Assembly: GCA_905236545.1 (NCBI GenBank)
Contig: CAJOQO010000279.1
Span: 1-7,664, forward strand
Reading direction: 5' to 3'
Source: an uncultured Lachnospiraceae bacterium
Lineage (GTDB): Bacteria; Bacillota; Clostridia; Lachnospirales; Lachnospiraceae
Length of the DNA: 7,664 nucleotides
Under the pieces are notes generated by a model. It saw only the letters and a list, made by a program, of their open reading frames with translations. It made no database searches and was not told the origin of the DNA. This document shows positions 1 through 6,100 of this stretch, in pieces. How positions within the stretch are numbered: the stretch's first letter is position 1; every line of letters starts with the position of its first letter. The translations under genes were made by a program, and so were the position numbers.

Positions 1-8
1 AAAAGAAG

Positions 9-41
9 AAAAAGAACCTGCCATCGGGCAGGTTCTTTTTT
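9..41. terminator. Bidirectional intrinsic terminator
   Basis: A 14-bp stem (9-22 with 27-40) closes on a 4-nt loop (atcg). The core AGAACCTGCC/GGCAGGTTCT is flanked by A/T pairs, so a T-run follows the stem on the plus strand (36-41). The minus strand also ends in a T-rich tail (reverse complement of 1-13). It could end a plus-strand gene lying left of the window and the minus-strand SGNH hydrolase gene. Confidence 0.85.
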
Positions 42-44
42 CGA

Positions 45-115
45 AATGATTCAGCACCCCCATTGCTCAGAACACTTCGTGCTCTTCCAGGGGGTGCTGA
101 ATCATTACATTTTTT
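45..115. terminator. Long hairpin, probable terminator
   Basis: Positions 45-61 pair perfectly with 90-106 (17 bp, GATTCAGCACCCC/GGGGTGCTGAATC core). The 28-nt loop can itself fold (69-75 with 79-85, one mismatch). On the plus strand a run of six T (110-115) follows three bases after the stem, as in a terminator. On the minus strand the hairpin lies 25 nt past the SGNH gene stop, with no T-run directly after it, so there it may protect the transcript end ahead of the terminator at 9-41. The perfect stem could also be a small dispersed repeat. Confidence 0.6.
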
Positions 116-130
116 AGTAACTATGATTCC

Positions 131-1411
131 TCAGTTTGCGCTTACATCTCCTTCTTCGATCAGATCCGACGAAGATTCGTCCTTGCCGCCGGAAGCGTCT
201 GACGGGCTGTCGGAGGCATCGAGCTGCGTATCCCTGGAATCGTCCGGATCCTCCTTTGCGGAAGAGGACTGAATCGCGCTGTCTTCCGGATGAGCCGCGG
301 CCTCAGCGGCAAATTCTTCATCAGTGAGATAATGCGTCCTCAGATAATCAAGCATCATCTCCAGATACTTCGGATAAAGATGGATCCCGTCGGGAGAGGC
401 ATCGGAGATCAGTTCTCCGTATCCGTCAGAAAAGATCTCGTTCAGGTTCAGATAATAGCTGTACCAGAGTTTTTCACATGCGTCCAGGAGATACCCGTTG
501 ATCGTACGGACATTATCATTGTTGTCATACTCGAAACCGGCGGCGATCTTGGATTCATCCACATAGATGACCGAACAAACATAGATAATGGCGCCGGGCT
601 GCAGCTCATGGAACTTCTTCAGTACGGCTTCAAAGGTCGGAGGGAAGTCTTCCCATGGATAGTAACCGAGGTCATTGGCTCCGAGCATCAGATAGATCCG
701 GTCATACTGGGTGCCGCTGAGTCCCTGGTACACAGAGATATTTCCATTCGCGGTGGAAATGATCTGCTTGTCCATGTCATTGACCGCCAGACCTACACCG
801 GTCAGGAAGGTTCCCTCGGTGATGCCGGAGGCGTTCCGGAAGCCCTCCATCCTGGAGTCGCCGATAAAGACTGAATTGCGGAAGAAGGAGTCGTCCACCG
901 CGGTCTCGCGGAGAGGAACAACCTTGTCGCTGTTGATCGCTTCAGAGGGCTGTGTCTGTACCTGGGAAACAGCGGGCGCCTCAGCGGCGGACTGGTCGGA
1001 AGGCGCCGGAGAGGGATCTTCCGCATCCTCAATAAGATCACCGCCGGCAAGTGCCGCGACAGCGGGATTGCTGCCAGTGGACGGTGAGGACTCCATGGTT
1101 GAAACAGCAGGATCGGAATCGGCGGAATTCTGGAGAATCCCTTCCGTCTGCGCTTCATTCTTTGAATTCATGATCTCCACGCTCGTGCCGACACGGTGGG
1201 AGAACAGCCGGTATATGACATTTCCTTCAAATACGACAAGAACCAGACAGACAAGGCCAAGCAGCCTTGCGATCATGTATCTCCCTGCATCTGCCTTGCG
1301 CCGGCGTGTTCTCCGGCGGGTGCGTGAGGAAGCACCCCGGTCTGATGCTGACTTGGAGGAATCAGTATTCTGAGCCAGTTCATCCGGTATTCCGGAGTCT
1401 GTATGTTCCAT
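131..1411 (-). CDS. Membrane-anchored SGNH/GDSL-family hydrolase or O-acetyltransferase
   Basis: The 426-residue protein probably adds or removes acyl (likely acetyl) esters on a cell-surface glycan. It has a short cytoplasmic tail with a basic cluster (RTRRRTRRRK, 30-39), one membrane segment (about 46-69), and an extracytoplasmic linker rich in Ser, Pro, Ala and acidic residues (about 85-165). The SGNH domain spans about 175-365, with the nucleophile motif FIGDSR (Ser186), a GAND block (244-247; Asn246) and DGIH (Asp341, His344). A disordered acidic Ser/Asp tail (375-426) follows. The start at 1411 is chosen because AAAGGAG lies just upstream. An in-frame ATG at 1516 would sit within a few bases of the predicted transcription start. 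The gene is divergent from the MBOAT/DHHW pair, so a shared polymer substrate is likely, but whether it is an esterase or a transferase cannot be decided. The family call is firm and the substrate is not. Confidence 0.88.
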   Translation of the reverse strand: MEHTDSGIPDELAQNTDSSKSASDRGASSRTRRRTRRRKADAGRYMIARLLGLVCLVLVVFEGNVIYRLFSHRVGTSVEIMNSKNEAQTEGILQNSADSDPAVSTMESSPSTGSNPAVAALAGGDLIEDAEDPSPAPSDQSAAEAPAVSQVQTQPSEAINSDKVVPLRETAVDDSFFRNSVFIGDSRMEGFRNASGITEGTFLTGVGLAVNDMDKQIISTANGNISVYQGLSGTQYDRIYLMLGANDLGYYPWEDFPPTFEAVLKKFHELQPGAIIYVCSVIYVDESKIAAGFEYDNNDNVRTINGYLLDACEKLWYSYYLNLNEIFSDGYGELISDASPDGIHLYPKYLEMMLDYLRTHYLTDEEFAAEAAAHPEDSAIQSSSAKEDPDDSRDTQLDASDSPSDASGGKDESSSDLIEEGDVSAN

Positions 1412-1498
1412 GCGGATCCGTCTCCTTTGCGCTGCATCCGAAGGAGAAAATGACGGATGAAGCTTTGATTTTTCTGCAAGCAGGCCGCAAACTTGCGG

Positions 1499-1527
1499 TT
1501 GAATGCAATACCTCATTATTATATAAT
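1499..1527 (+). promoter_or_regulatory. Sigma-A-type promoter for the MBOAT operon
   Basis: TTGAAT (1499-1504), a 17-bp spacer and a perfect TATAAT (1522-1527) predict a start near 1534, giving a leader of about 100 nt before the MBOAT ATG. The 10-bp palindrome ATTATATAAT (1518-1527) supplies the -10 for both directions, so polymerase could occupy only one orientation at a time. Confidence 0.65.
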
Positions 1528-1545
1528 AATCAGGTTCATTGTAAA
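1518..1545 (-). promoter_or_regulatory. Sigma-A-type promoter for the SGNH hydrolase gene
   Basis: Read on the minus strand, TTTACA (1545-1540) is followed by a 16-bp spacer and a perfect TATAAT (1523-1518). The transcription start would be near 1511, leaving a leader of about 100 nt before the ATG at 1411. Its -10 overlaps that of the plus-strand promoter. Confidence 0.7.
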
Positions 1546-1561
1546 GTGATTTTTATATGTC

Positions 1562-1616
1562 GTTCACGGTCTGCGGGGAAGGAACCGTGAACCATAACCA
1601 CGGACGGAAACCGTGG
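1562..1616 (+). promoter_or_regulatory. Tandem hairpins in the MBOAT leader
   Basis: Hairpin 1 pairs GTTCACGGT (1562-1570) with ACCGTGAAC (1584-1592). Hairpin 2 pairs CCACGG (1598-1603) with CCGTGG (1611-1616). An alternative fold is possible: CACGGT (1565-1570) with ACCGTG (1610-1615), enclosing 1585-1589 with 1599-1603. Hairpin 2 ends two bases before the GAGG ribosome site (1619-1622). No known riboswitch family is recognised. The four CCGTG/CACGG elements could instead be a DNA operator. Confidence 0.5.
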
Positions 1617-1632
1617 ATGAGGACAATAGATT

Positions 1633-3051
1633 ATGGTATTCAGCAGTCTGCTGTTTCTGTTTCGATTCCTCCCGCTGGTGCTGATCCTGTACTTTGCAGC
1701 GCCGAGGCCGCTTCGAAACCTGGTCCTGCTGCTCGTCAGCCTGGTTTTCTATGCCTGGGGGGAACCGGTATATGTGATTCTGATGATCGTGTCGATCCTG
1801 ATCTCCTGGACAGGAGGTCTTATGGTCGACCGTTTTTTGCGTCTCGGACGGAGGCGGGCGGCAAAGATCAGCCTTGCCGTTTCCGTTGCCGCCGGATTGT
1901 CCCTGCTCGGATTCTTCAAGTACGCCGACTTTGTTCTGCGCACGGTCAACCAGATAACCCACAGCGATATTCCGCTGCTTGAGCTGGCGCTTCCGATCGG
2001 GATCAGCTTTTATACCTTTCAGACGATTTCCTATATCATCGATGTTTACCGGGGCAATGCCGGTGTACAGAAAAACATCATCTCCTACGGTGCCTATGTA
2101 ACCATGTTTCCGCAGCTGATCGCCGGGCCGATCGTCCAGTACAAGACGATTGACCGGCAGCTTCGCCAAAGGCGCGAGTCCTCGGATGAATTCGCCCAGG
2201 GCGTGATGCGGTTTATGTCAGGACTTGGAAAAAAAGTCCTTTTGGCCAACAACGCCGGCCTTCTGTGGGATCAGATCCGCATTATGGATCCGGGAAATCT
2301 GCCTGTGCTGACTGCATGGATCGGAATCGCGGCGTATACCTTTCAGATCTATTTTGACTTCTCCGGATACTCTGATATGGCGATCGGTCTTGGCCATATG
2401 TTCGGCTTCCGGTTTCTGGAAAACTTTGACCATCCGTACGAGTCGAGGAGTGCTTCGCAGTTCTGGAGAAAATGGCATATCTCTCTCGGAACCTGGTTCA
2501 GGGAGTATGTCTATATTCCGCTCGGCGGCAGCAGGGCAGGCACGATCGGGCTGATCCGCAGTACCATGGCCGTGTGGCTCCTGACCGGTATCTGGCATGG
2601 CGCTGACTGGAACTTCATGATATGGGGACTGTACTACGGTGTGATCCTGCTGATGGAGAAGCTTTTTTACGGAAAGTATCTCGAAAGGATCCCTTCCGCA
2701 CTGCAGCATGTTTATTGTATGATCATCGTGATGATCGGATGGTTTATCTTCTCCTACAATGAGATCCCGGGCGGGATGGGTTACCTGGGGGCCATGTTCG
2801 GCGGCGGGGGAAGATTCCTTGACAACGGATCCATCTATCAGCTGTATTCCAACGCTGTGATGCTGATCATCCTGATCCTGGGAAGCACCGCTCTGCCGGC
2901 GGCCCTCGCCGGAAAGCTGCTGGGCAGATGCTCTGAGAAATCTGCGGTTCCTCTTATTCTGAGAGGCGCCTATGTGGTCCTTCTCTTTATTGCCAGCGTC
3001 GCGTATCTGGTCAGTGCATCCTACAACCCGTTCCTGTATTTCAGGTTCTGA
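1633..3051 (+). CDS. MBOAT-family membrane O-acyltransferase (AlgI/DltB/PatA-like)
   Basis: This 472-residue polytopic membrane protein is expected to take an acyl group, usually acetyl, from a cytoplasmic donor and pass it across the membrane for esterification of a surface polysaccharide. Hydrophobic segments run through the whole length. MBOAT signatures are clear: FYTFQTISYIIDVYRG (126-141), MFPQLIAGPI (158-167), FDFSGYSDMAIG (241-252), FWRKWHISLGTWFR (277-290, His282) and TGIWHGADW (318-326), whose His322 is the invariant catalytic histidine. The last six residues, FLYFRF (467-472), match the C-terminal hexapeptide described as the acyl-shuttle in Dlt-like systems, with Tyr469 as carrier. 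The start is supported by GAGG at 1619-1622, a rather long 10 nt upstream. It is the first gene of an operon with the DHHW partner 76 nt downstream. The acyl group and polymer cannot be told from the sequence. Confidence 0.95.
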   Translation: MVFSSLLFLFRFLPLVLILYFAAPRPLRNLVLLLVSLVFYAWGEPVYVILMIVSILISWTGGLMVDRFLRLGRRRAAKISLAVSVAAGLSLLGFFKYADFVLRTVNQITHSDIPLLELALPIGISFYTFQTISYIIDVYRGNAGVQKNIISYGAYVTMFPQLIAGPIVQYKTIDRQLRQRRESSDEFAQGVMRFMSGLGKKVLLANNAGLLWDQIRIMDPGNLPVLTAWIGIAAYTFQIYFDFSGYSDMAIGLGHMFGFRFLENFDHPYESRSASQFWRKWHISLGTWFREYVYIPLGGSRAGTIGLIRSTMAVWLLTGIWHGADWNFMIWGLYYGVILLMEKLFYGKYLERIPSALQHVYCMIIVMIGWFIFSYNEIPGGMGYLGAMFGGGGRFLDNGSIYQLYSNAVMLIILILGSTALPAALAGKLLGRCSEKSAVPLILRGAYVVLLFIASVAYLVSASYNPFLYFRF

Positions 3052-3127
3052 GGCGGCATCCTGCTGTGCTCCTGCCATGCTTCCGGTCACACCCTGGCCG
3101 GGAACCGTAACAGAGGTAGTTCATCCA

Positions 3128-4282
3128 ATGAAAAAGCATCAGTCTGTCTATCTGAATACCATCTTTCTGCTCCTGGTTTTCGGGTTTACCGTCGCCAATA
3201 TTCTTCGGCCGCAAAGAGCCAGAAGCGAGGCGGAAAACCGGCCGCTGGAGACACGGCCGGCTGTGTCGTGGCAGCCGCTGATCTCAGGCAGCTTCGCGAA
3301 AGCATATGAAAGCTATCTCAGCGACCAGTTTATTCTCCGGGATGAGTGGATCACCCTCAGAACCGGCATCGAGAGGGCAGCGCTGAAGCAGGAGATCAAT
3401 GACGTCTATTTCGCGAAGGACAGTTATCTGATTGAAAAGCACAGCGGCGTCTTCCGGGAAGAATGCGCCGGTCAGAATGTGACGCGTATCGGCGCATTTT
3501 TCAACAATCTGACTGAAACATACGGCGCGGAGCACCTGACCTGCATGGTGGTTCCGAACGCGGTAGACATCCTCCGGGATCATCTTCCTGCGTTCGCGGA
3601 TCCTTATGATGAGGAGGACTACCTCAGCCGGATCCGGGACGCGGTTCCTGAAGGCGTGTGGTTCGATGCTTCTTCCGTGCTCCGGAAGAGCCATGAAGAA
3701 GACGCGTCAAAACAGCTCTATTACCGGACGGATCATCACTGGACGACAGGAGCCGCCTTTGATGTGTTTGCCGCCTGGGCCGCGGAGAAGGGGATCGGAC
3801 AGACCGATGAATCCCGGTATCAGAAAGAGGTGGTGACCGATTCCTTTGAGGGGACGATCTCCTCGAAGCTCGGGATCAGGGGACGGGAGGATTCCATCGA
3901 GCGCTGGGACCCGGTTACTCCCTTTGATTATTATCTGATCTATAATCAGTCAGACGATATCCGCAACACGATGTACCAGAAATCATTTCTGGATACAAAG
4001 GATCAATACGCTTACTTCTACGGGGGAAACCATGGCCTGATCGAGACCGTCATGCCGGATTCTTCCACCGGGAGGCGGCTTCTGATCGTGAAGGATTCCT
4101 ATGCCCACTGCTTTGCGCCCTTTGCCTGTGCTTTCTTTGATGAGGTGGATCTGGTGGATCCGAGGTATTACAACGCCAGCATAAAGGAACTGATCTCGAC
4201 CCATTCCTATACGGATATCCTGTTCCTCTTCAATGCGGCGGGATGTGCGGGAGAGACCGCGCTGGCAAGGCTTCTGACATGA
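3128..4282 (+). CDS. DHHW-family (AlgX/AlgJ-like) acyltransferase partner
   Basis: This 384-residue extracytoplasmic protein probably receives the acyl group from the MBOAT and puts it on the polysaccharide. An N-terminal signal anchor (about 7-25) follows MKKHQ. The family pattern is present in order: YLSDQFILRDEW (53-64), the name-giving DHHW (192-195), in which Asp192 and His194 form the Asp-x-His pair of AlgX/AlgJ enzymes, and VKDSYAH (311-317) with the probable nucleophile Ser314. DPRYYN (334-339) is typical of the family's C-terminal part. Start 3128 is preferred over upstream in-frame ATGs (2972, 3077) because it puts the signal anchor at the N-terminus and follows an AGAGG site. The frame otherwise runs back into the MBOAT gene. 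The last 14 codons lie inside copy 1 of a 71-bp tandem duplication, so the C-terminus may be recently remodelled. The family assignment is firm and the polymer unknown. Confidence 0.92.
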   Translation: MKKHQSVYLNTIFLLLVFGFTVANILRPQRARSEAENRPLETRPAVSWQPLISGSFAKAYESYLSDQFILRDEWITLRTGIERAALKQEINDVYFAKDSYLIEKHSGVFREECAGQNVTRIGAFFNNLTETYGAEHLTCMVVPNAVDILRDHLPAFADPYDEEDYLSRIRDAVPEGVWFDASSVLRKSHEEDASKQLYYRTDHHWTTGAAFDVFAAWAAEKGIGQTDESRYQKEVVTDSFEGTISSKLGIRGREDSIERWDPVTPFDYYLIYNQSDDIRNTMYQKSFLDTKDQYAYFYGGNHGLIETVMPDSSTGRRLLIVKDSYAHCFAPFACAFFDEVDLVDPRYYNASIKELISTHSYTDILFLFNAAGCAGETALARLLT

Positions 4283-4381
4283 AAGACGCCGCACGCCGGT
4301 GCATGCAGCCGGGATGTGCGGGAGAGACTGTGCCGGCAAGGCTTCTGACATGAAAGACGCTGCGCTCCGGTGCATGCAGCC
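4240..4381 (+). repeat. 71-bp tandem duplication spanning a gene end
   Basis: Copy 1 (4240-4310) and copy 2 (4311-4381) agree at 65 of 71 positions, and five of the six differences are transitions. Copy 1 contains the last 14 codons and the stop of the DHHW gene. Copy 2 repeats them in the spacer before thyA. A shortened third trace (GGGATGTG, 4386-4393) follows. No inverted ends or transposase are seen, so replication slippage or unequal exchange is more likely than insertion. Confidence 0.9.
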
Positions 4382-4423
4382 GGATGGGATGTGAGCGGCA
4401 AGCCGGGAAAGGAGGAGAGCAGG

Positions 4424-5341
4424 ATGAGCCTGGCAGACCATATCTTTATCGATCTGTGTAATGATATTCTGGAAAACGGGACAAGCACGGAAGGACAGAA
4501 GGTGAGGCCGCACTGGCCGGACGGAACGCCGGCGTATACGATCAAGCGGTTCGGAATCTGCAACCGGTATGACCTGAGGAAGGAATTCCCTGCGCTGACC
4601 CTCCGGAGAACCGCCCTGAAGAGCGCGATGGATGAGATCCTGTGGATCTGGCAGCGCAAGTCATGCAATATCCATGATCTCAAGCCCCATATCTGGGATG
4701 AGTGGGCGGATGCGGACGGAAGCATCGGCAAAGCTTACGGATACCAGATGGGGGTGAAGCATATCTACAGGGAAGGCATGTTCGATCAGACAGACCGCGT
4801 GCTGTATGACCTGAAGAATAACCCTTACAGCCGCCGGATCATGACGAATCTCTATGTTCACCAGGACCTGCATGAGATGAATCTGTATCCGTGCGCGTAC
4901 AGCATGACCTTCAATGTGACCCGGGAAAAGGTCTGCCCCGCGCCGGACAGCCCTGCCGCAATGGCCGCGATGTGCGATGCGGGCGGAGAAGCGGGCGAAA
5001 TGGAAGAGCGGCTGGTTCTGAACGCGGTTCTGAATCAGAGATCCAATGATGTCCTGACGGCAAATAACTGGAACGTGGCCCAGTATGCGATCCTCCTGAT
5101 GATGCTGGCGCAGGTCAGCTCCATGGTGCCTGGAGAGCTGGTACATATGATTGCGGATGCGCATATCTATGACAGACATATTCCGCTGGTCAGAGAACTG
5201 ATCTCACGTGAGCCCCTGAAGGCGCCCAGAGTCTGGCTGGATCCCGAAGTCACTGATTTCTATGATTTTACCACGGACAGCCTGCACTGCGAGAACTATG
5301 AGACACATGAACAGATCCGGAATATTCCGGTCGCGATCTGA
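4424..5341 (+). CDS. thyA: Thymidylate synthase
   Basis: This enzyme methylates dUMP to dTMP with 5,10-methylene-tetrahydrofolate, releasing dihydrofolate. The 305-residue protein shows HIWDEWADADG (89-99), SRR (136-138, phosphate-binding), the catalytic cysteine in NLYPCAYS (Cys157), NQRSND (204-209), DAHIYDRH (245-252) and the C-terminal IPVAI that closes on the cofactor. The DGTPAYT segment and RSND in place of RSCD resemble the Bacillus subtilis ThyA type rather than E. coli. An insertion of about 26 residues (about 170-195, Ala/Glu/Met-rich with Cys171 and Cys184) sits between FNVTREK and LVLNAVLNQRS, where B. subtilis and E. coli have only a short turn. This explains the length of 305 against 264-280. 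The start at 4424 follows a strong AAAGGAGG 8 nt upstream. The upstream ATG at 4370 lies in the repeat and lacks such a site. The dihydrofolate reductase gene follows 144 nt later. Confidence 0.95.
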   Translation: MSLADHIFIDLCNDILENGTSTEGQKVRPHWPDGTPAYTIKRFGICNRYDLRKEFPALTLRRTALKSAMDEILWIWQRKSCNIHDLKPHIWDEWADADGSIGKAYGYQMGVKHIYREGMFDQTDRVLYDLKNNPYSRRIMTNLYVHQDLHEMNLYPCAYSMTFNVTREKVCPAPDSPAAMAAMCDAGGEAGEMEERLVLNAVLNQRSNDVLTANNWNVAQYAILLMMLAQVSSMVPGELVHMIADAHIYDRHIPLVRELISREPLKAPRVWLDPEVTDFYDFTTDSLHCENYETHEQIRNIPVAI

Positions 5342-5355
5342 GGGGAACAGAACAG

Positions 5356-5488
5356 GACGCCCCGCAGAATGCCGGTCAGCCGGGCATCTGCAGGAAAAGC
5401 AGCTGCAGGGAGACAAAGAATGGCGTCCCGAAAGACGCCGGTCAGTCAGACATCTGAAAAGCGCACTCAGGGAGGAGGAGAAAACATG
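5356..5488 (+). repeat. Imperfect direct repeat before folA
   Basis: Two diverged copies, about 5356-5422 and 5422-5488, repeat in the same order: a GCCGGTCAG...CATCTG block (5371-5390 and 5437-5456, 17 of 20 identical, offset 66), AAAAGC, CAGGGAG (5406-5412 and 5468-5474) and an ATG (5420 and 5486). A 4-nt gap separates the two alignments. The second copy provides the folA ribosome site and start. The first provides a similar but weaker set. Confidence 0.6.
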
Positions 5489-5983
5489 CGGTTGATTGCA
5501 GCGGCGGATCAGCGCTGGGGGATCGGGAAGGACGGAAAGCTTCTCGTATCGATTCCGGCCGATATGAAATATTTCCAGTCTGTCACATCCGGCCATACCG
5601 TGATCATGGGAAGAAAAACTCTTGAGAGCTTTCCGGGCGGCAGGCCGCTGAAGAACCGGCGCAATATCGTCCTGACAAAGCAGCCTGACTTCAGGGTGGA
5701 GGGTGTGACCGCCGTGCCGGGAGTGTGCGAGGCGCTGGATCTGGTTCGCGGAATGAATCCGGAGGAGGTGTTCTGTATCGGAGGCGCCATGATCTACCGC
5801 CTGTTCCTTCCTTACTGTGATACCGCTCTGATCACCCGTATCGACCATATCTACGACGCGGATGCATTTTTACCGGATCTGGATAACGACAGCGCGTGGG
5901 AGAAGGTTCGAGAGAGTGAGGAACAGGTTTTCTTCGACCTGACCTACCGCTTCTGTACCTACAAAAGAAAAGGGAGAACTTGA
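5486..5983 (+). CDS. folA: Dihydrofolate reductase
   Basis: This enzyme reduces dihydrofolate to tetrahydrofolate with NADPH, restoring the cofactor oxidised by the ThyA encoded just upstream. The 165-residue protein is of normal family length. It shows WGIGKDG (11-17), the substrate-binding IPADMKYF (23-30) with catalytic acid Asp26, the NADPH-binding MGRKTLESFPG (41-51), and CIGGAMIYRLFLPY (97-110) with its Gly-Gly pair. The start at 5486 is chosen for the strong GGAGGAGGAG (5471-5480) close upstream and because MRLIAAADQ is the usual N-terminus. The frame stays open upstream through ATGs at 5420 and 5369; the 5420 start would add 22 residues of repeat-derived sequence with no family similarity. 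The stop codon overlaps the -35 of the next promoter. The call is secure. Confidence 0.95.
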   Translation: MRLIAAADQRWGIGKDGKLLVSIPADMKYFQSVTSGHTVIMGRKTLESFPGGRPLKNRRNIVLTKQPDFRVEGVTAVPGVCEALDLVRGMNPEEVFCIGGAMIYRLFLPYCDTALITRIDHIYDADAFLPDLDNDSAWEKVRESEEQVFFDLTYRFCTYKRKGRT

Positions 5984-6009
5984 CACGCTTTGTTTTGTTC
6001 CTCTATAGT
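5980..6009 (+). promoter_or_regulatory. Promoter for the fruK-like gene
   Basis: TTGACA (5980-5985), a perfect -35 overlapping the folA stop codon, is followed by an 18-bp spacer and TATAGT (6004-6009). The start is expected near 6016, about 85 nt before the GTG start at 6101. I found no convincing cre or FruR operator around it. Confidence 0.65.
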
Positions 6010-6100
6010 GAAGGTATGGAATGGTGCGCGCAATTCAGCTTTGCCGGGATGAACGGGATCCGTCAGGAGAGCCGCAAAGAAGCCTAAAGGAGCATTTATC

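Noticed and set aside
1412..1516. Upstream ATG start for the SGNH hydrolase (35 more residues)
   Set aside because: The ATG at 1516 lies within the predicted promoter, about where transcription starts, and has no ribosome site; 1411 has AAAGGAG.
1562..1616. Known riboswitch or T-box in the MBOAT leader
   Set aside because: The leader is short and shows none of the conserved cores I can recognise (T-box, SAM, c-di-GMP, TPP), so it is reported only as unassigned structure.
2218..3090. 290-codon open frame on the minus strand opposite the MBOAT gene
   Set aside because: It lies antisense to an unmistakable MBOAT gene, is rich in Gln/His/Asp with no recognisable domain, and has no ribosome site. 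It is a shadow frame.
5342..5485. Terminator between thyA and folA
   Set aside because: A bulged stem (ATGCC...GGCAT, about 5369-5386) can form, but no T-run follows, so read-through is expected.
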